A stretch of 64,000 bases of DNA, from NCBI GenBank assembly GCA_008711295.1, contig VUYV01000082.1, positions 1,283,180 through 1,347,179 of the forward strand. The letters run 5' to 3'. The notes beneath the pieces are model-generated. The model was not told the origin of the DNA. It did not search any database and saw only the letters and a program-made list of their open reading frames with translations. This document shows positions 1-14,000 of the stretch, piece by piece (the first letter of the stretch is position 1; each line of letters opens with the position of its first letter). A program made the translations under genes and the position numbers. This DNA is from Anarhynchus alexandrinus. Lineage: Eukaryota; Chordata; Aves; Charadriiformes; Charadriidae.

Positions 1-3000
1 CTGTGACTATCATTCATGGCAGTGGGACGTAAAAGGCTGAAACTCTTCTTGGCTCCTGCTCAGTAAAACACTGTGGAAGAGATGGGAAGGGGAAAAGTCT
101 AAAATACAGCATTTTACAGTGTTTTTTAAGAGTACAGAAAGTACAAGAAATAAATACCTATAAGCTTAGAAAAGATTATAAAAATACCTATCGGTTCCTA
201 CAATTGCCACAGTAACCACAAGCACGAGACAAGTATGCTCAATCAAAGCCTAGTAGTAGTTAATTCAGATTCTGTTGCTGATGATTAGCCTCAGCTGCTC
301 ATCAATAGAGACTCCAGCTGATAATTATTAAGTTAAACTTCTGAGCAGTATTTGCATATGTAAAGCACGCTTTCCCTGCTGAAGCAACAATGGATGCTAT
401 AATGCATTTCCTGATTGTACAGCACTTGGATTTGGGGAACCTGGGCAAGAGAGTCTGCTTTGCATATCCTTCCTTACCCTCATCAGGCCTACCATTCAGA
501 AGACATCTACAAGCTAGAGCAAAAAACAGTCCTAACCCCGCGTAACAGGAAAAAATGCAACCGTTCATTTCAACCAGAACATCTCTAGTAAGAATAATAT
601 AAGACAGAGTTTTGCATATTCCTCAAAACATTTACCTAAGTTTCCTTACAACCTGAAAAATGTGTAAAAACTGCACTACGACAAGACAGCCTGGTCACCA
701 TAAAAGACATGCAGAAACTCTAGTGGACAGATTCAGCCCATTAATTCCCAGTGACCTCCGGATGTGGCCCTCTCCTCCAAAGGAATATTGAGTATCATGT
801 GGTCCTCTGTTTAGCCTTTTCTCATCTCGCTTTCTCCAGATCAGAACTTCATTTCCTGAATGTGATTCCTGCTCATCAGTCATAGCCACGCCCCTCTGGT
901 TAACCGTAGTATCAAGAATACAGATAAACATACACAATGTGTAGATTACATTTATGTGTGCAATTCTCCATGTTTTCATAATTATACGACAGACAAGGCA
1001 TGCCCAGATCTGTTTAATACCAGAGGAGTTCATAGGCGCATTTGTTTTAGGGATAAGGAAGTGTGGAAAAGAATTGGGAAGATCTTTATGGAATCGGTAA
1101 CACAACTACCTGTCCCAATGTAGCTACCGCACCACTTTGGTTTAAGAGTCCATCATAGGCTTACTATTAACAGACCCGAATGTTCTCTTATCAGACAGCA
1201 ACAAATAGTAAAGCAAAAGATGTCTGAGTCTGGCTTTGGTTAAACATGGGAGATGGGTAGAAAAAAGGAGGTGTAAGAGAACGCAGGTGGTCAGCCTCTC
1301 TAAAAGCCAGCATTTACGCTCTTATGTGGTAGTTTAAAATTTAGCTATAGCAAAATTTATGTGTATTGCTAGAAGTCACCTGGTAGCACTGTTACACATA
1401 ATCTCGAAAGCTGATTTTCAACACATCCATAGAAATGCTGTAGTATTAGTTCAGGCTGGTTGGTGCTGCTGAAACCTGCTGGAAAGTTTGTTCTATCCCT
1501 TAATCTCCCTTGGCACAGAGATGCCATCAGAGAACCATACACTGGTATTTTGATTAAGGCTGCTGGAAAAGAAGATTGTCTGAATACCAACTGACCATCA
1601 AGGATTGTTCAAGGATAAATAAGTAAGTAAATGAAAAAATCCAAATTCTGCCCCACACCATTTCTTCCTTAGGAAGAACCAGATTTGTAAGAACCTTCAA
1701 ATCTTATAGAGCTCTAGCCATCAACAACAGGTATGAGTACATATATATATAAAGGCAAGTAGCAAAGAACAAATTTTCAAAACAGTGATTTCTCTTCTTT
1801 CTAAATGTATCTGAAGATTATATGTGCAGACAGAAATATTGCAAGTTTATATTTCTTGTTTAATACGATGTTAGGAAATAGCATCAGTGTTATTTCACTG
1901 ATGACATAGCAGTGCCTAAGTTATTAATATCTTTCAGTAGTGAGTCTTGTATTTTCCCCACACATTCTCAGCACTTTTCATTTGCTGCACCTGTCATTTC
2001 AGCCACTTCAGTCCTGAAGAACACTGAGGGGAAAATGCAAATAACTGCACATTCAGAACACATGAAGACTGATCAGTGTTATGACATTTATCTTCACTTA
2101 TGACAAGAGATAAAGTAACTCATGAGTTAGTTTCCCATCCTCCTCATGAAGAAAAATGTCACAACAGACTGTCATGTACTATATACAGCACAATTTCTAA
2201 TACACCTTGCAGAGAAAAAAAACATCACAGCAGTGATGCAGATAGTAGGTTACATGTCATGGCTATGACATCAGAAATGAAACACATAGCATTTTAAAAT
2301 AGTAGATATAAACATAAGTCATAATATTAAAAAAAAACCAACTGGAACAACAGTTCACAAATTAGCTAAAGGCAACTAGTTAGACTATTTGCAAAATTTA
2401 TATTTGCATTAAACAGCAATGAGTTGTCCATACAGTCCAACGGAATCCTAAATACATTTTCACATTTTCTAGCTTTCCCCACATTTTCCAAATAGAAAGC
2501 CACAGCTGGCCAACATAATGTGTTTGATAAAATAATACAGTTTTACTTAAAATCTTAAAACCCCATAATATACACAAAGGGGAGTAATGAAATTAAAATA
2601 AACAAAGAAACTAGAAAATTTACTCTTAATTCTCATGTCAAAGGTAGTACCTTTATGCCATGGAAATCAACAGTGGTTTCAGAATTAGCTTCAGTGCAGC
2701 CAGATATCTATCCCAGGACTACAATGTGGTTTTCGTGACCAGACTCGATTGACATGTAATATGGAACCTCTTTTTCACATTAACTTACTTAACATTTACC
2801 TTTTAAAAAAATATTTAGCTTTAATATATTAGAGATGCTCTTTCCACACAGAGTAAGTGTGTACAGAACTGATTTTATATCAGCTATATTATATCAGGTA
2901 GATACAGATTTTATTTTGGTCGGTGACCTAGGTTTCCTATAAAACATGAGGAAATTACTCTTCTTTACGATATTCTTGTTTTGTTACGGAAGTGAAAAAA

Positions 3001-6000
3001 GCATAGCAGAAACATAATCCTATTTCAAGTGAGTCAAAGACAAAACCCAGTGACTTTGATGAAAACAAGCAGAGGTCTAATATTTCACGATATTCTGCAT
3101 GCATACAGCATGGTGGCGTTAGTCATTTTTATGTTGTACCATAAATGTACACAATGCTGTACTGTGGTAGGTCAGAATGTGGGCCATATCCCCGGTGCCC
3201 CATCACAAACCTGCTGAGCTTCCTGTGCACCAAGCAAATGAAAATTTTCCTTTCTGAGCAGCCACAAGTTTATTGAGGTTAAATAACATCAACTGACAGC
3301 AAGATGTAGATGTTCTGGCGATTAAGATTTTGTCTTGTAACAGATGAGGTATATCTTTGAAACTAATTCACACTTTTGCTCCAGTGCACCGAAACATCTT
3401 AATGTATGTTTAGGATCCTAAATAAGGGTCCTAAAAAATATACCTCTTCTTGTGTAAGACTACACTGAGGTTCAGCCCCACTGACATGCTTACTTACTAT
3501 GCTAAAATAAAGTTGCTTTACTCAATCAAGGCAGCACGGCTCAATATTCATGGGATCAGCATGTATTTAAATAAACACTTTCTCTTCTTTTTTGTCTCAA
3601 GTAGATCTCTTGTACTTTCATTATCTCCAGCACTTTCTCTCAAAAGTTGAATTTACTGTGGGAGACCTCTTTAATAAGTAAAATTACTAAGTAAGTAATT
3701 AATAAGTACAATTAATAAGTACAAATACTACAGTGTGACATTTTTAATGATGCTTTTGTTGGGTAGCCTGTGATCAGGGCTGACGGCTGTAGGCTTTCTA
3801 CAGTGACGTAGACTATGAACTAATTGTTTTCTATGACAAGTTTTTATGTTGGGGTAAAAGGAAGATGAAGGTGGAGGCATTTACAAAAATTCTTGTATTG
3901 TGTTTAGGAGAAAATGCGTTGTGTGTAGTGGTCAGTTACAGCCTTGCAATTGCCTTTTATTTCTGTTGACAGTCTTTCATTAAAATATCTATTCATCTTC
4001 CTTTGTTAGTGTAATTATAGATTTATTCATTTCTATCTTTTGAAATAATTTTTTTTGTTATCTTAAAGTCTAAGCAGAGTAGATGGAGACTTCACCAAAA
4101 TTGTTTCATATTAAAAAAACCCAAAATCAACACACCTTATGCCTAAAGAACAACCAGACATGGAAAAAACCAATGGGTCAGCTACATAAAAAATGCTGCA
4201 ACTGTAAAAGTCCTTTAAAGGTCAAGCTAAAGAAGAAACAACAACAGAAAAAAAAAGAGAGAAAAGTAGCTTCCTTTCCCATCTACTTCCATCTTGTTCT
4301 AGGAAAAAGGAAGGATCTTAATCATTATTTTTAGTTACATATTCCATATTAATTTGAACAAACCTAGCCACAGGAATCAGCTGTTAAGAACTGACACATG
4401 AATGATAAGGCTGAGGAATGAATGCTAGAAGGACATTACTTACTTCACCCTTCTTTTCCCTCTAAGAACAGGCTGCTGCAATATACACCCTTAGAGCAAG
4501 GAAACAGCCTTCTCCCTTCTAAATTATGACCATCTGCCCAGGGAAAACTGAGGCAGACAACAGAATAAGAATACTTTATTGTGGCATTACTATCAGGTTT
4601 ACTTTTTAAATTATGCCTTCTTCTGGTCCTAACTATCACTAAAAGAGTGCAGATATTGAATTATACCAGATCTGACTTCATGTCCTCCTCTGAAGAAAAT
4701 CCTACATTTCTATCAGTATATAGTATGTATTTTGTCCCTTACAGTCCAATACCACCTGGCAGGACATTTGAATATGATTTCTTATGTTTTGAGAGACAGC
4801 CTTTCCTCTTTTGAGAAACTGTAACTTCAGCAGGTATGTATTTAAAATTCATACTAGAAACGATTTAGTTTCTTATTTGATGAACACAAATTTTTATTGT
4901 AAATTCTGTCAGACAATGCTGTTCTTTCTTTCCCTGAATAATCTGACTGAATCCAATCAACAAGGAAAGTAAAATTCTAGACTTGCCTAAAGACCACATA
5001 GGTCTATTCTACTCTACTATGATGTGACAGTCATTAAATCTTGTTCCAACTTGGAACATTAAGAAGCACACAAGATGTAAGAGTGAGCAAAGAATTTGCT
5101 GCCTGTGCTCAGTATTTCCAGTTCTTAACATTATATTTAAAGGCTTGCAATATTTTATATTTATTGGAAAGTCAAATCTTGGAGTTACATGAAAAAATAT
5201 CAGTGTTTTTTGCTTGTTTCCTTCCTTTGCAGTAAGATCTCATTTTCATCTCTGCAGGAGAAAGCTGAAAAAAACCATGACCCGTCACAATGAAAAAAAA
5301 TCAGGAGACAAAGCTCTTAAAAACTTATAATTTTAGATATAGTGAATTATGACTTTGAACTAGCAATGCCAGTTTTTTATTACGACTGTTCAAATGACTT
5401 GTGCTTTACTATGATGGGTACATTGTGTAACAGCACACACGTCAGCGAGGGTGGGTAAATTGAAGGGCCAGCACTTGTGACATGCTTGTGATAGCTATGG
5501 TGCAACCATCAATTCAGCCTGAACAGTGCTTATTAAGACAATCATTAGGTGCTGTTGGGCATTTAGAGGACTGCTAAATATCCTCTGGTAATGTTCAGCA
5601 GAACTTTCAAGACAACAGTATCATACCAGATAAATAAATACACAAAATTAACAAGTATTTATCATCAATCATTTGAATTATTGTTTTTTTGTTTATTTTT
5701 TGTTGGAATTATGCTTGAGAGGGCTCTGCAGGCAAAGTGTTGTACTGAAAAACATGTTATTTTCACTGATATCTCCCCAGTACACATAACAGGTTTTCTC
5801 TTTCTCCATACTGGGCATTCAAAGGGTATCCAGATCCCAGGAAAAAATGCTCAGATAAAAAAGTGATACCAATTCCACCCTGTCACACTATAGTACTTAG
5901 AAAGCAGAAGTTTAACTCTGCCAAGAATACAAACCTCCAAATCTGTTAGATATCATTTACTATGTATTTAATTTCACAGCTGTGCCTTTTCCTTTTTTTA
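1..6000. other. Probable LARGE1 intron (far downstream part), no gene seen
   Basis: AT-rich DNA with only short chance ORFs. It holds a short AT dinucleotide run at 1740-1752 and an imperfect tandem repeat at 3672-3727. No exon, RNA gene or CR1 copy was recognised. Assignment to the LARGE1 intron is inferred from the exon at 44.7 kb and the known large size of the gene. Confidence 0.5.
3672..3727. repeat. Imperfect short tandem repeat (ATTAATAAGTACA-like)
   Basis: The words AATAAGTA, ACTAAGTAAGTA, TTAATAAGTACA and TTAATAAGTACA follow one another. The last two units are nearly identical with a 13-nt step. Confidence 0.6.
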
Positions 6001-6029
6001 TCCCCCCCCCTGCTTCTCTTGTTCAAGCA

Positions 6030-6360
6030 TTTTGGATCTGGTTCTTAATCGGGTCCTGATGATCCTTAATGCCTTAATTTCAGAGCCCAGCATTCCCCAA
6101 TTCCCTTCTTCATTTTGAAATTTCTGCGAATTCTATATTCATCCTCTGTGTGGCTGGGCAGACTGTAATCCCTCATAATAGGCTGCTGCTGATCCTGCTC
6201 TATGGATTAACCAGTCTAAAATGCTTATGCAATGAATTTTCATCAATTCATGCCTTCCAAACTCAACTCCGAGCAGCCCAGGTATATCTAATCTAACCGA
6301 CTGGCTTGTATCAGCTGCACACAAGAGATGTGAAAATAAGCCTCATTTCAAACCTCAATC
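6030..6360. promoter_or_regulatory. Candidate intronic conserved or regulatory block
   Basis: This stretch is more GC-balanced than its surroundings. It contains several homeodomain-type words (TTAATG, GGATTAA, CTTAAT) and no sustained ORF or repeat similarity. It follows a C9 run at 6002-6010. That pattern is typical of intronic conserved elements, but conservation cannot be tested here. Confidence 0.25.
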
Positions 6361-7748
6361 GCATAGCTACTACCATGTTATTATTTATTTTATTTAACAG
6401 AATGAGTATATGTCAGGAACTCTAAAGTACATTCTGTAGTTATACATCACTGGATTTGGTACGGTGCGTGTTTCTTTGAAAATTGTGAAATGACAGTATT
6501 TTCATGCCTGTTTTTGATTATTTTTCTTAAAAAGAGAGAGGAAAAAATATAGCTGAACTTCAAGTGTAATTCTCCTGCTTTCTTCTTGTGAAATCTATAT
6601 TCCCATGCCAGATGGTGTCTGAGTTATCAAAGTTATTACACTAAACTCAATTAGGGAAGAATGAAAGTAATTAAGTAGGGGATGAAGTGACATAAGTATT
6701 CAAGATAGAGAGCATCTAACATAGGTGAGGATTCTCTAAATTAGATAGAAATTCATCTATAAATTCAGCCCAAAACATAGCAGCTTGAGCCTTCACTTTC
6801 AAACATTCTAAGACATTGTGCAAAATTCAGTACTTGTGCAAATGGGCACAATTCCCAGTGAAACAGCAGTCTGTAGGAAGGTGGGAGTCGTTTTTGTATT
6901 CTGGAGGGCCTATTACTTGCAATCACCAAATGCGCTCTGAGACAGTTATTGTTCAAATGTTCCTGTATCTGTCGCGGGGTGTTTTTTCAGGCTGTTGTGT
7001 GACCTCAGGAACGGTTGTTTCCTTTCTTAATCCTGGCTGTTTCATACTCACCACAGCAAAAAATAATTACAATAAATACTTATTACCATAAAACCTGTAA
7101 AGTAGACACCACAGAGGTGCTGTTAACACTCAGTTTATTTTACATTTCTTTTTTCTTTCTCTTTTTGCTTTTCCTTTGGTGAAGTAAATCTAAACAAGTT
7201 GGCACTGAGCTACAGGCATGACCGAGAGCTACAGCTACAGGTTTTAAATGAAGTGGCAAAGCAGCCAAAAATTATTTTTTAATCTACTAATGACAGTCTA
7301 CTTATAGGAGAAATATGTAAGAAAACCTAGTGAAAACAAATCTCTCTTACTTATTAAAACTCATTTCTGCATAGCTACTATTGACAAGAATCATGCATTT
7401 ATGGATAAAACTAATCAAGATAATTTAGTTGGTGCTCTGCAAGCTATTCACTCATTTTCTCTCTAAGAGAAATATATATATCCAAATTCTCACAGTGTGT
7501 GTAGGTGAAGGATGGTAAGGAAAATACCATTATGTTCTGGAATGCTCAGAATTGGTGCTGCATGGCTGAAAGAAAAGCAGCACCTACCGCTTTGGAGAAC
7601 AGGGATGTAGTTTGTGCTACTGCTACAGGCAAAATCACTGGCCAGCAAGGGAACAAATTAAATCCTAAGAATGCATGCATCTCTTGCTCCCACACTGGAG
7701 ACAGAAGCGCTGGGAGGGAAAGGGCCTTTAGGAACATATGACAACTAG

Positions 7749-7801
7749 ACCATACCATAACCGGACCATACCATACTGTACTGTACCATAGCATACCATA
7801 T
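7749..7801. repeat. Degenerate pentanucleotide microsatellite (CCATA-like)
   Basis: Repeated CCATA and ACCATA words, with interspersed ACTGTACTGTACC, run through this stretch. It looks like a decayed 5-bp microsatellite. Confidence 0.65.
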
Positions 7802-8470
7802 ATAACAGTACTGTGTTTAAAGAATGTAAGGATTTGAAGTGTAAGCACTGAAAAGTTAGGAGATGCCAAAAGCACTTCTGCCTTCGTTTGCCTCACACTT
7901 GTACAGGACAAAACAAAGCCAAAAGCCCTCCTGCGTGTACTAGCAGCTGAGATGCAAACACTAATAATGGTTCCAGTCTACAGAGGCGATGGCCTGATGA
8001 ACTGCTGTACCGTCACGCATGTGCTTAAAGAACTCCCAGGCTCTTTTCCTCCCCCACCATAAAGAATGGACTATTTTTAATGCAGACCACTTAAATCTTG
8101 GTTTTAGCACAGCCTCACAAAGGTTACAAACTCATGCAAGAAGGGAACAGTGGGAATGAGTAGTTGCTTAAGAGGAAGAGTAGAAGCACAGGCAGGGAGT
8201 ATGAACTTCCTAACCCAGCTGGGCCAGGCCCTCAGGGAAATCCGCCTTCAGTTACATCCTTTCAGCATCAGTGGCACACACCTTTCCTGAGCAGGGCCGC
8301 AGATATATTCAAAAGACTCAAATTTCTGCAGCTCAAGAAAGAGAAGGAAGGGTTGGAGTATGGCCACAGCAGAGCCACCACTCAGAAGTCTTAGAAAACA
8401 CAATCCATGAGGAGAAGCAAAGCTAATTTATGCCACCAGGAACCAGAAATCCTTGCTGACAATAGTAGGT

Positions 8471-8543
8471 TTTCAATTGTATTCTGAAACACAAGGTTTG
8501 AATTGTATTCTGAAGCACATGGGTTTTGATTCATTACTGAAGA
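8471..8543. repeat. 26-bp tandem repeat, about 2.8 copies
   Basis: Units at 8471-8496 and 8497-8522 share AATTGTATTCTGAA and CACA and differ at three positions. A weaker third unit (GATTCATTACTGAAGAAC) follows. No coding role is seen. Confidence 0.7.
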
Positions 8544-10539
8544 ACTTTTAGCAGAGATCAAAAAGAAGCTACTGAGATGAGTTGGTGATAGAACAAAAAC
8601 CAAAAAGAACTTGCATGGATCCTTGTAGACAGGTAAGTTCAACAGAAGGATGGTTGCAAGGGTGACAGACTTCTGCTTGCCTAGGTAATATCAATTCCCA
8701 TCCCTCATTACTCATATGGAGCACTGTTATCTCACCTGGAAATGGAAAGATCTGCTCAGGGGACTAAAACTTGCAGGGTCTCTGAAGGATTATAGAGTCA
8801 GTGATCTCAATTAAAATGGATCATAAAAAATTTGAGAAAAATTGACTACTGGAGACACAAGTACCTCTGGGGAACTGATCGATTACAGTCACATATGGGA
8901 TGTTATGGTACGTATGGGACTGGCACATGCACATTATATGCATGTCTATTAAAGGCTTCTAGAGAAAAAAAAGTCCCATCTGGAATTATTATCAGTTCAG
9001 CTGCAACATTACTGAAAATACAGTAACTATCCATGATACTTTCATGACCGTTGCAGGTCAGGACGGGTGAGGGAATGGCACTTTCAAGTGGTGTATGAAC
9101 ACTTTCATCCTGTGCCACATGGGTAGCATGAAGGGCAGACTGCAAATTGTTCCCTTTTTGACCACTCCTACCATAACAATTAAAGCTACCAATAAATCAC
9201 AACAAGCGTATCTTGCTGATTGAGTTTCAATGCGTGGAGAATTTTGAACCTAGGGCACGGTACGATGATGGGCTTATATATGTCTTCAGGAAAAAGAGCT
9301 TAAACTATTAGGGCAATGGAGTATGCAGAGAGCAGTGAAGCGCTGCTCTGAGAAACATGAAAATCAGTACCTTGAGGTCACATTTCATATATTGCTTTGC
9401 GAAATGAAAATAGCAAAAGAGAGAGAGGCACAAAGCCAATTTAGAATAGAGAACACATGAACCAGAAAAAAAAGCATAATGAAACTCCAGAAATGGAGCT
9501 GTTAAGGTGAAGATGTCAAAAATACCTATCGAGTTTTAAGACAACCATAGCAGATGCTGACCTTAATTTAAATTTTACTAAGGAAAAATGTATCTGGTAG
9601 AGTTTTGGTTAATTTGTTGAAGAAAAAGAGATCACACACTCTTAAGACTACTCAATTTCAATTTTAGGGAAATCTAAAAAGCACATATATTACTATTACT
9701 AAATTCACCTATCCTTGTTTCAGGGGACAATGAAATCCTAGGGAACTAGTAAACCAGTTCCTAGTACCTAAAGTTTTTGTAATGTTGACTTTCTCAGAGG
9801 TATGAAAAATAAATCTGAACCAATGGATATATCCATATAAGAGCAATTCTCCATTAGCAGTGACATATTCACCAACACGTTCTTTGAAAGCAAAAGAAAA
9901 TTAATAACTTCAGTAAAAGCAGCAGTGGTGATTCCCTTTATAATTCAGATGAGGGTGAATCCTACCACTCATCTAACAGGCCAAAATTATTAAGACAGTT
10001 GATTGAGAACTCTTTCCTAGAACAGCTTGCTCTACCAAACCTATCTTTTTATCTTAATTTGAAATGAATTTATTCCCCAGCTGTCAAGAAAAGTCGAGCA
10101 ATCAAAAAATTTTTAATTTTCATTTTTCCCTGTTTCTCATTCCTGTTTCCAGTGTAGACTGGGGGATGGAATAATAATGAGATAGAAAAGCACCCATAAT
10201 TATTGTTTTCATTTAGGTGATGAAGAAGATTAGTATTATTTAATTAAAAACCCCACCTATATTGATACTTTCCAATGAAATTCTACTCTCTGGATTTTTT
10301 GTATGTCTTTCTACCATTTTGACAAAAATAAGGTCTTAAAGATCACTTAGATGATTTAGAAGCACATTCCATTAAAAGATGTAGCCCCTGAGGAGTCTGA
10401 GAGGCTTGAGAGGAGCAGATTTTCAAAGAAAAGCAGGTGTCTACAATGCAGGTAGGTGCCCCTTTAGGCATCTATCCTTACTCAAATTGCTTAAATGACT
10501 TAAAAAGAAAGTCCTAACTGATTGACTTTGCTCTTGAAT

Positions 10540-11094
10540 ATGAGACTTAATATTCTTTTGAAAATGCTATCCCAAGACTGCTATCCCAAATCCATTGTGA
10601 CAGCCAGGAACCTGCCAAAGCTCCGTAAGCAGACAAGCCTCAAGAAATGCAAGGGATCTTTAAAGGTGGAGAAGAAAGCCCACAAACCTGGAACATGCTC
10701 TGTATGTCAACGGCTGCTACTAAAGGGTTTGACCACGTCCAGTTCTAATTTCTGTGTTGCACTGCAACAATTTGGCTTTGAAGATGTTGTTGACTTCTGC
10801 TTTACATTTATTATATTGATAACGAAAATGCTGCCAAAATTGAAATTTGAACTCTTTCCTATTTTAATAAATGAGAGAGGGTACTGCCTTGTCCTATATA
10901 GTGATGATTGGCTTTGTGCAGGTAACAAAACAAAGCATTTCAGTCAGCTCTTAAGAATGAGTTTTGATAAATGTAGCCTAGTTTTGGGCTGCTCAGTTCA
11001 TCACAGTGACTCTGAGGCTGTCCGTGCTCAGAAATTTCAGAATCAGAACAGAACTTCTTGTGCTCCTGATTCAAAGCCACCATGCAGCAGTTAA
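10540..11094 (+). other. Long unexplained ORF, 184 codons, no recognised domain
   Basis: From the ATG at 10540 to the stop at 11094 the plus strand is open for 184 codons. The open run starts right after an upstream stop at 10519-10521. The protein is rich in Lys, Leu, Ser and Cys, with a basic N-terminal third, a hydrophobic middle stretch near residues 86-105 and a Ser/Gln/Asn-rich tail. I see no signal peptide, zinc-finger spacing or family motif. Near its start is a 14-bp-period duplication of GCTATCCCAA (10566 and 10580). A CAG|GTAACA donor-like word lies inside it near 10920. It is antisense to LARGE1. It may be chance, a fragment of an old retrocopy or part of a lncRNA. Confidence 0.25.
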
Positions 11095-14000
11095 GCCAAA
11101 TTTGAGAGAACACCACCAAGCAGCCTCACAAAATTGTATACATCAAACATCTTTATGTGGATGTGTCACGTCGATATGGAAGACTAACAAAAAGATTTTT
11201 GGAAGAACAGCTCATTAATTTCTTCTTAAGTAAGACCATATCGATTAAAATTAAAATATGCCCCATTTGCTTCACCAGCTCCAAATACAACAGGAGGTCC
11301 TAAGAAAAAAAAAAAGGCATAACCAAACAACAATCTCTAATGATTTTATATTATTATATTAAAAACCCTGTTACTTTGGTAACAAACAACCAAATAGTTT
11401 TTCAGTGGATTTTTCAGGCTTTCAGGCAGTACACCTAAGCTTCCGAGGAGACTCCTTGAGCCATGAAATGGGGTATGAAAATGTTTAATCCCTGACTGAA
11501 CTGTTATCCTTGTGGAAGCACTGTGAGTACATACAATTACACCAGAAAAAAATCATGTTCACCAGCAGTACATTTCATTGTTGGGAAGCAGCTTATTATA
11601 TCCATACAGAGGATTTTTTTACTGGTACAGTTGTCTCCATCCTAGAAAAGCTTTACCAGTATAACACACAAATGATTGCATACTGGTGAAGCGCTCTTAG
11701 AAAAGACACTGCTAAGGCCACTGCAGTATTTTGCAATTCTTTTCTCACTTTCCTTCCTTTACAACTCTATGAATAGCATTTTTTAACTGCCAAAAATTTA
11801 ACATATACATAAAATCTGGGAGTTGGAGTGGGATTTTTAGAATGGCATTCATTTGTTATAACAACAAATAGGCTCTGCCTGTCTTCCTAAATCTCTTGGA
11901 TACTTTTGAGCCTATTTCCCTAGCTCTTGAATCATTTAAGTACAATTGAAAAACATATTCCTAGTCAAAATAAGTTGTCTCCAAGACTCTCAAAATGGGA
12001 TGGCCAAGATTCAGCTTTTAAGTTAACATTTAAATTCTGAGATTAATTAAACAAACATTCAAAATTGTTTAGCTGGTTTAGCTTTCTAAACATTTCAAAA
12101 CATAATAAATTTACTCTTGGTATTAACAGCAATTAATCCAAGCACTTACAAAAATTTTTAGATACCCAAAATCATGGATTTGCTTTTTTTCTTCAAATTA
12201 TAAATTTTGCAAAATATTTTTTGAGTTTTTAGAAAATTGTTTTCAAGCTTTCTTTTGGAAGTGTGAGGACTACATTTTTTTTACTTCAGTCAAAAAGAGA
12301 TTGGCCAACAATCATATTAATCTGGGAAGGTATTTTTTTTTTTAAAAAGCAAGTATCAGAAAAAAATGGGTATACAGGGATAGTCTGTCTGGCTTCAGGC
12401 AGTCTCATGAATGGTAGGGAAGAAGATTGTTCTTGCCAGAAAAATAGCATGGCTTTCTGGCATTTCTTGTTATTACTTAAAAGAACCTATTTTATAAACA
12501 AAACTACAAACTGTATAGAGATACCAGACTCTGTAAGGCTCAGGTTAGCATTAAAACGGTATAAACTGCATATCTTCTATACTGTCCTTCTTTTACTGTT
12601 TTTTTTCTCAAGAAGTTCCAAGAAGACCAGCAGTTAAAACTCACATGAGAATTCTGGTTACTGTATAGAAGAAAGGCTGGAAAAGGGATACATAAGCACT
12701 GCCCTGGTTTGAAGCAGATGCTATTTTACAGCAAAAAATATATTTTAAAAGTTACCAGATATGTCATATACTTTTACTGAGATATTGCAATGTAATATTG
12801 TTTTGATGATGGGGTCAGCTTCCAAAATAAGATTTGGACAAGTAATTGGACAAAAAACACATCAAGAAGTGTGGGTCCAAAATTTGCTTGGTTGCAATCC
12901 ACTTTAAAAAGTTCTCTTAGTAGCTGTAGTAAATATAGAAAATCTTCCTTTGATATCACTGAAAAAAACAACCTAACTTTTCTCACTTTTGCATGGTCAC
13001 GGTGGTGGGCTGCAGGGGGGGGTTACCTAATATTTGGATTCTCAGCTGTAATTGTGAAATTCACTACTTATAAAATCAGAATACAAGGAGTTTCATTTTC
13101 TTGTAATGAATCAGCTACAAGTACAATACTCCATCTTTTTAGTTTAAATGAATTTCATGGCACAATTGGACAATGCCATCTGCTGCCAATTGTCTTGGCA
13201 ACTAATAGCATTGCTGCTGGCAGCCGCCAAAGAAGAGCACATTGCCATACAGCTGTTACAGTCACTATAAAACAGAGAGCTAGCTTCATCGCTCCTCTCC
13301 ATTGCTTCTTCCTCTCAAATCCCTGAAGGCTAGTTCACGGCCAAAGTACCACCGGCATGTCAGAGGAGAAAGGAAGAGGCCACATAGAGGCAGGAGACCT
13401 CATCGAGAATTCTGGCTATACTGGCAAGCATGCAGCATCTCTCTCCTAGCTTTGTCCATCCTTCTTGACCCCTGTGAAGGCAGAGAAAAACTGTGCTAGT
13501 ATGGCCAGTAGGCACAGCCTCCCTTCTGATACTTATCATTTGCTGATGTGCTGATGGTAGTCATAGGCTGTTTGAGATTGCCAACTATAGTTTGCTGAAT
13601 TTAGGTAGTGCGTCTTCCTACTTGTAGCAGCTATACAGGAAACTGGGGTCAGGGTGCCCTGACAGAAGGTGATCTGAGCTGTTCATCTCTAACTTAGGTG
13701 TTGCAATTTAGGCACCTAGGCAGCTGATGTGAATTTAGCTCATGTTTTTAATGACGATTTTGATCAATACCTTTGGAAGCGTGCTGAGAAGACCCTTGAA
13801 AGCTTCTTCAGGAACAAATCCATGAAATTTTAATTTGTGGTGCAGTCAAGAGTGGGAAGATACATACCCAGTCCATGTGTCAACCACTGTCGATCATTCA
13901 GTAGAACCAGGTTATAATGGACTGTCAGAACAGGAAACACTGGCAAAGCATCTAGACATTACAAGCATTCACATGAAACTCATATCATGAGTTTCAAAAT

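Larger units (their letters stand above)
6361..10500. other. Probable LARGE1 intron, no gene seen
   Basis: AT-rich intronic DNA. It contains the pentanucleotide-like repeat at 7749-7801 and the 26-bp tandem repeat at 8471-8543. Open frames here are short and show no recognisable protein. Confidence 0.45.

Noticed and set aside
12871..13326. 151-codon plus-strand ORF
   Set aside because: No protein motif is visible, the track start is arbitrary, and one ORF of this size is plausible by chance in 64 kb.
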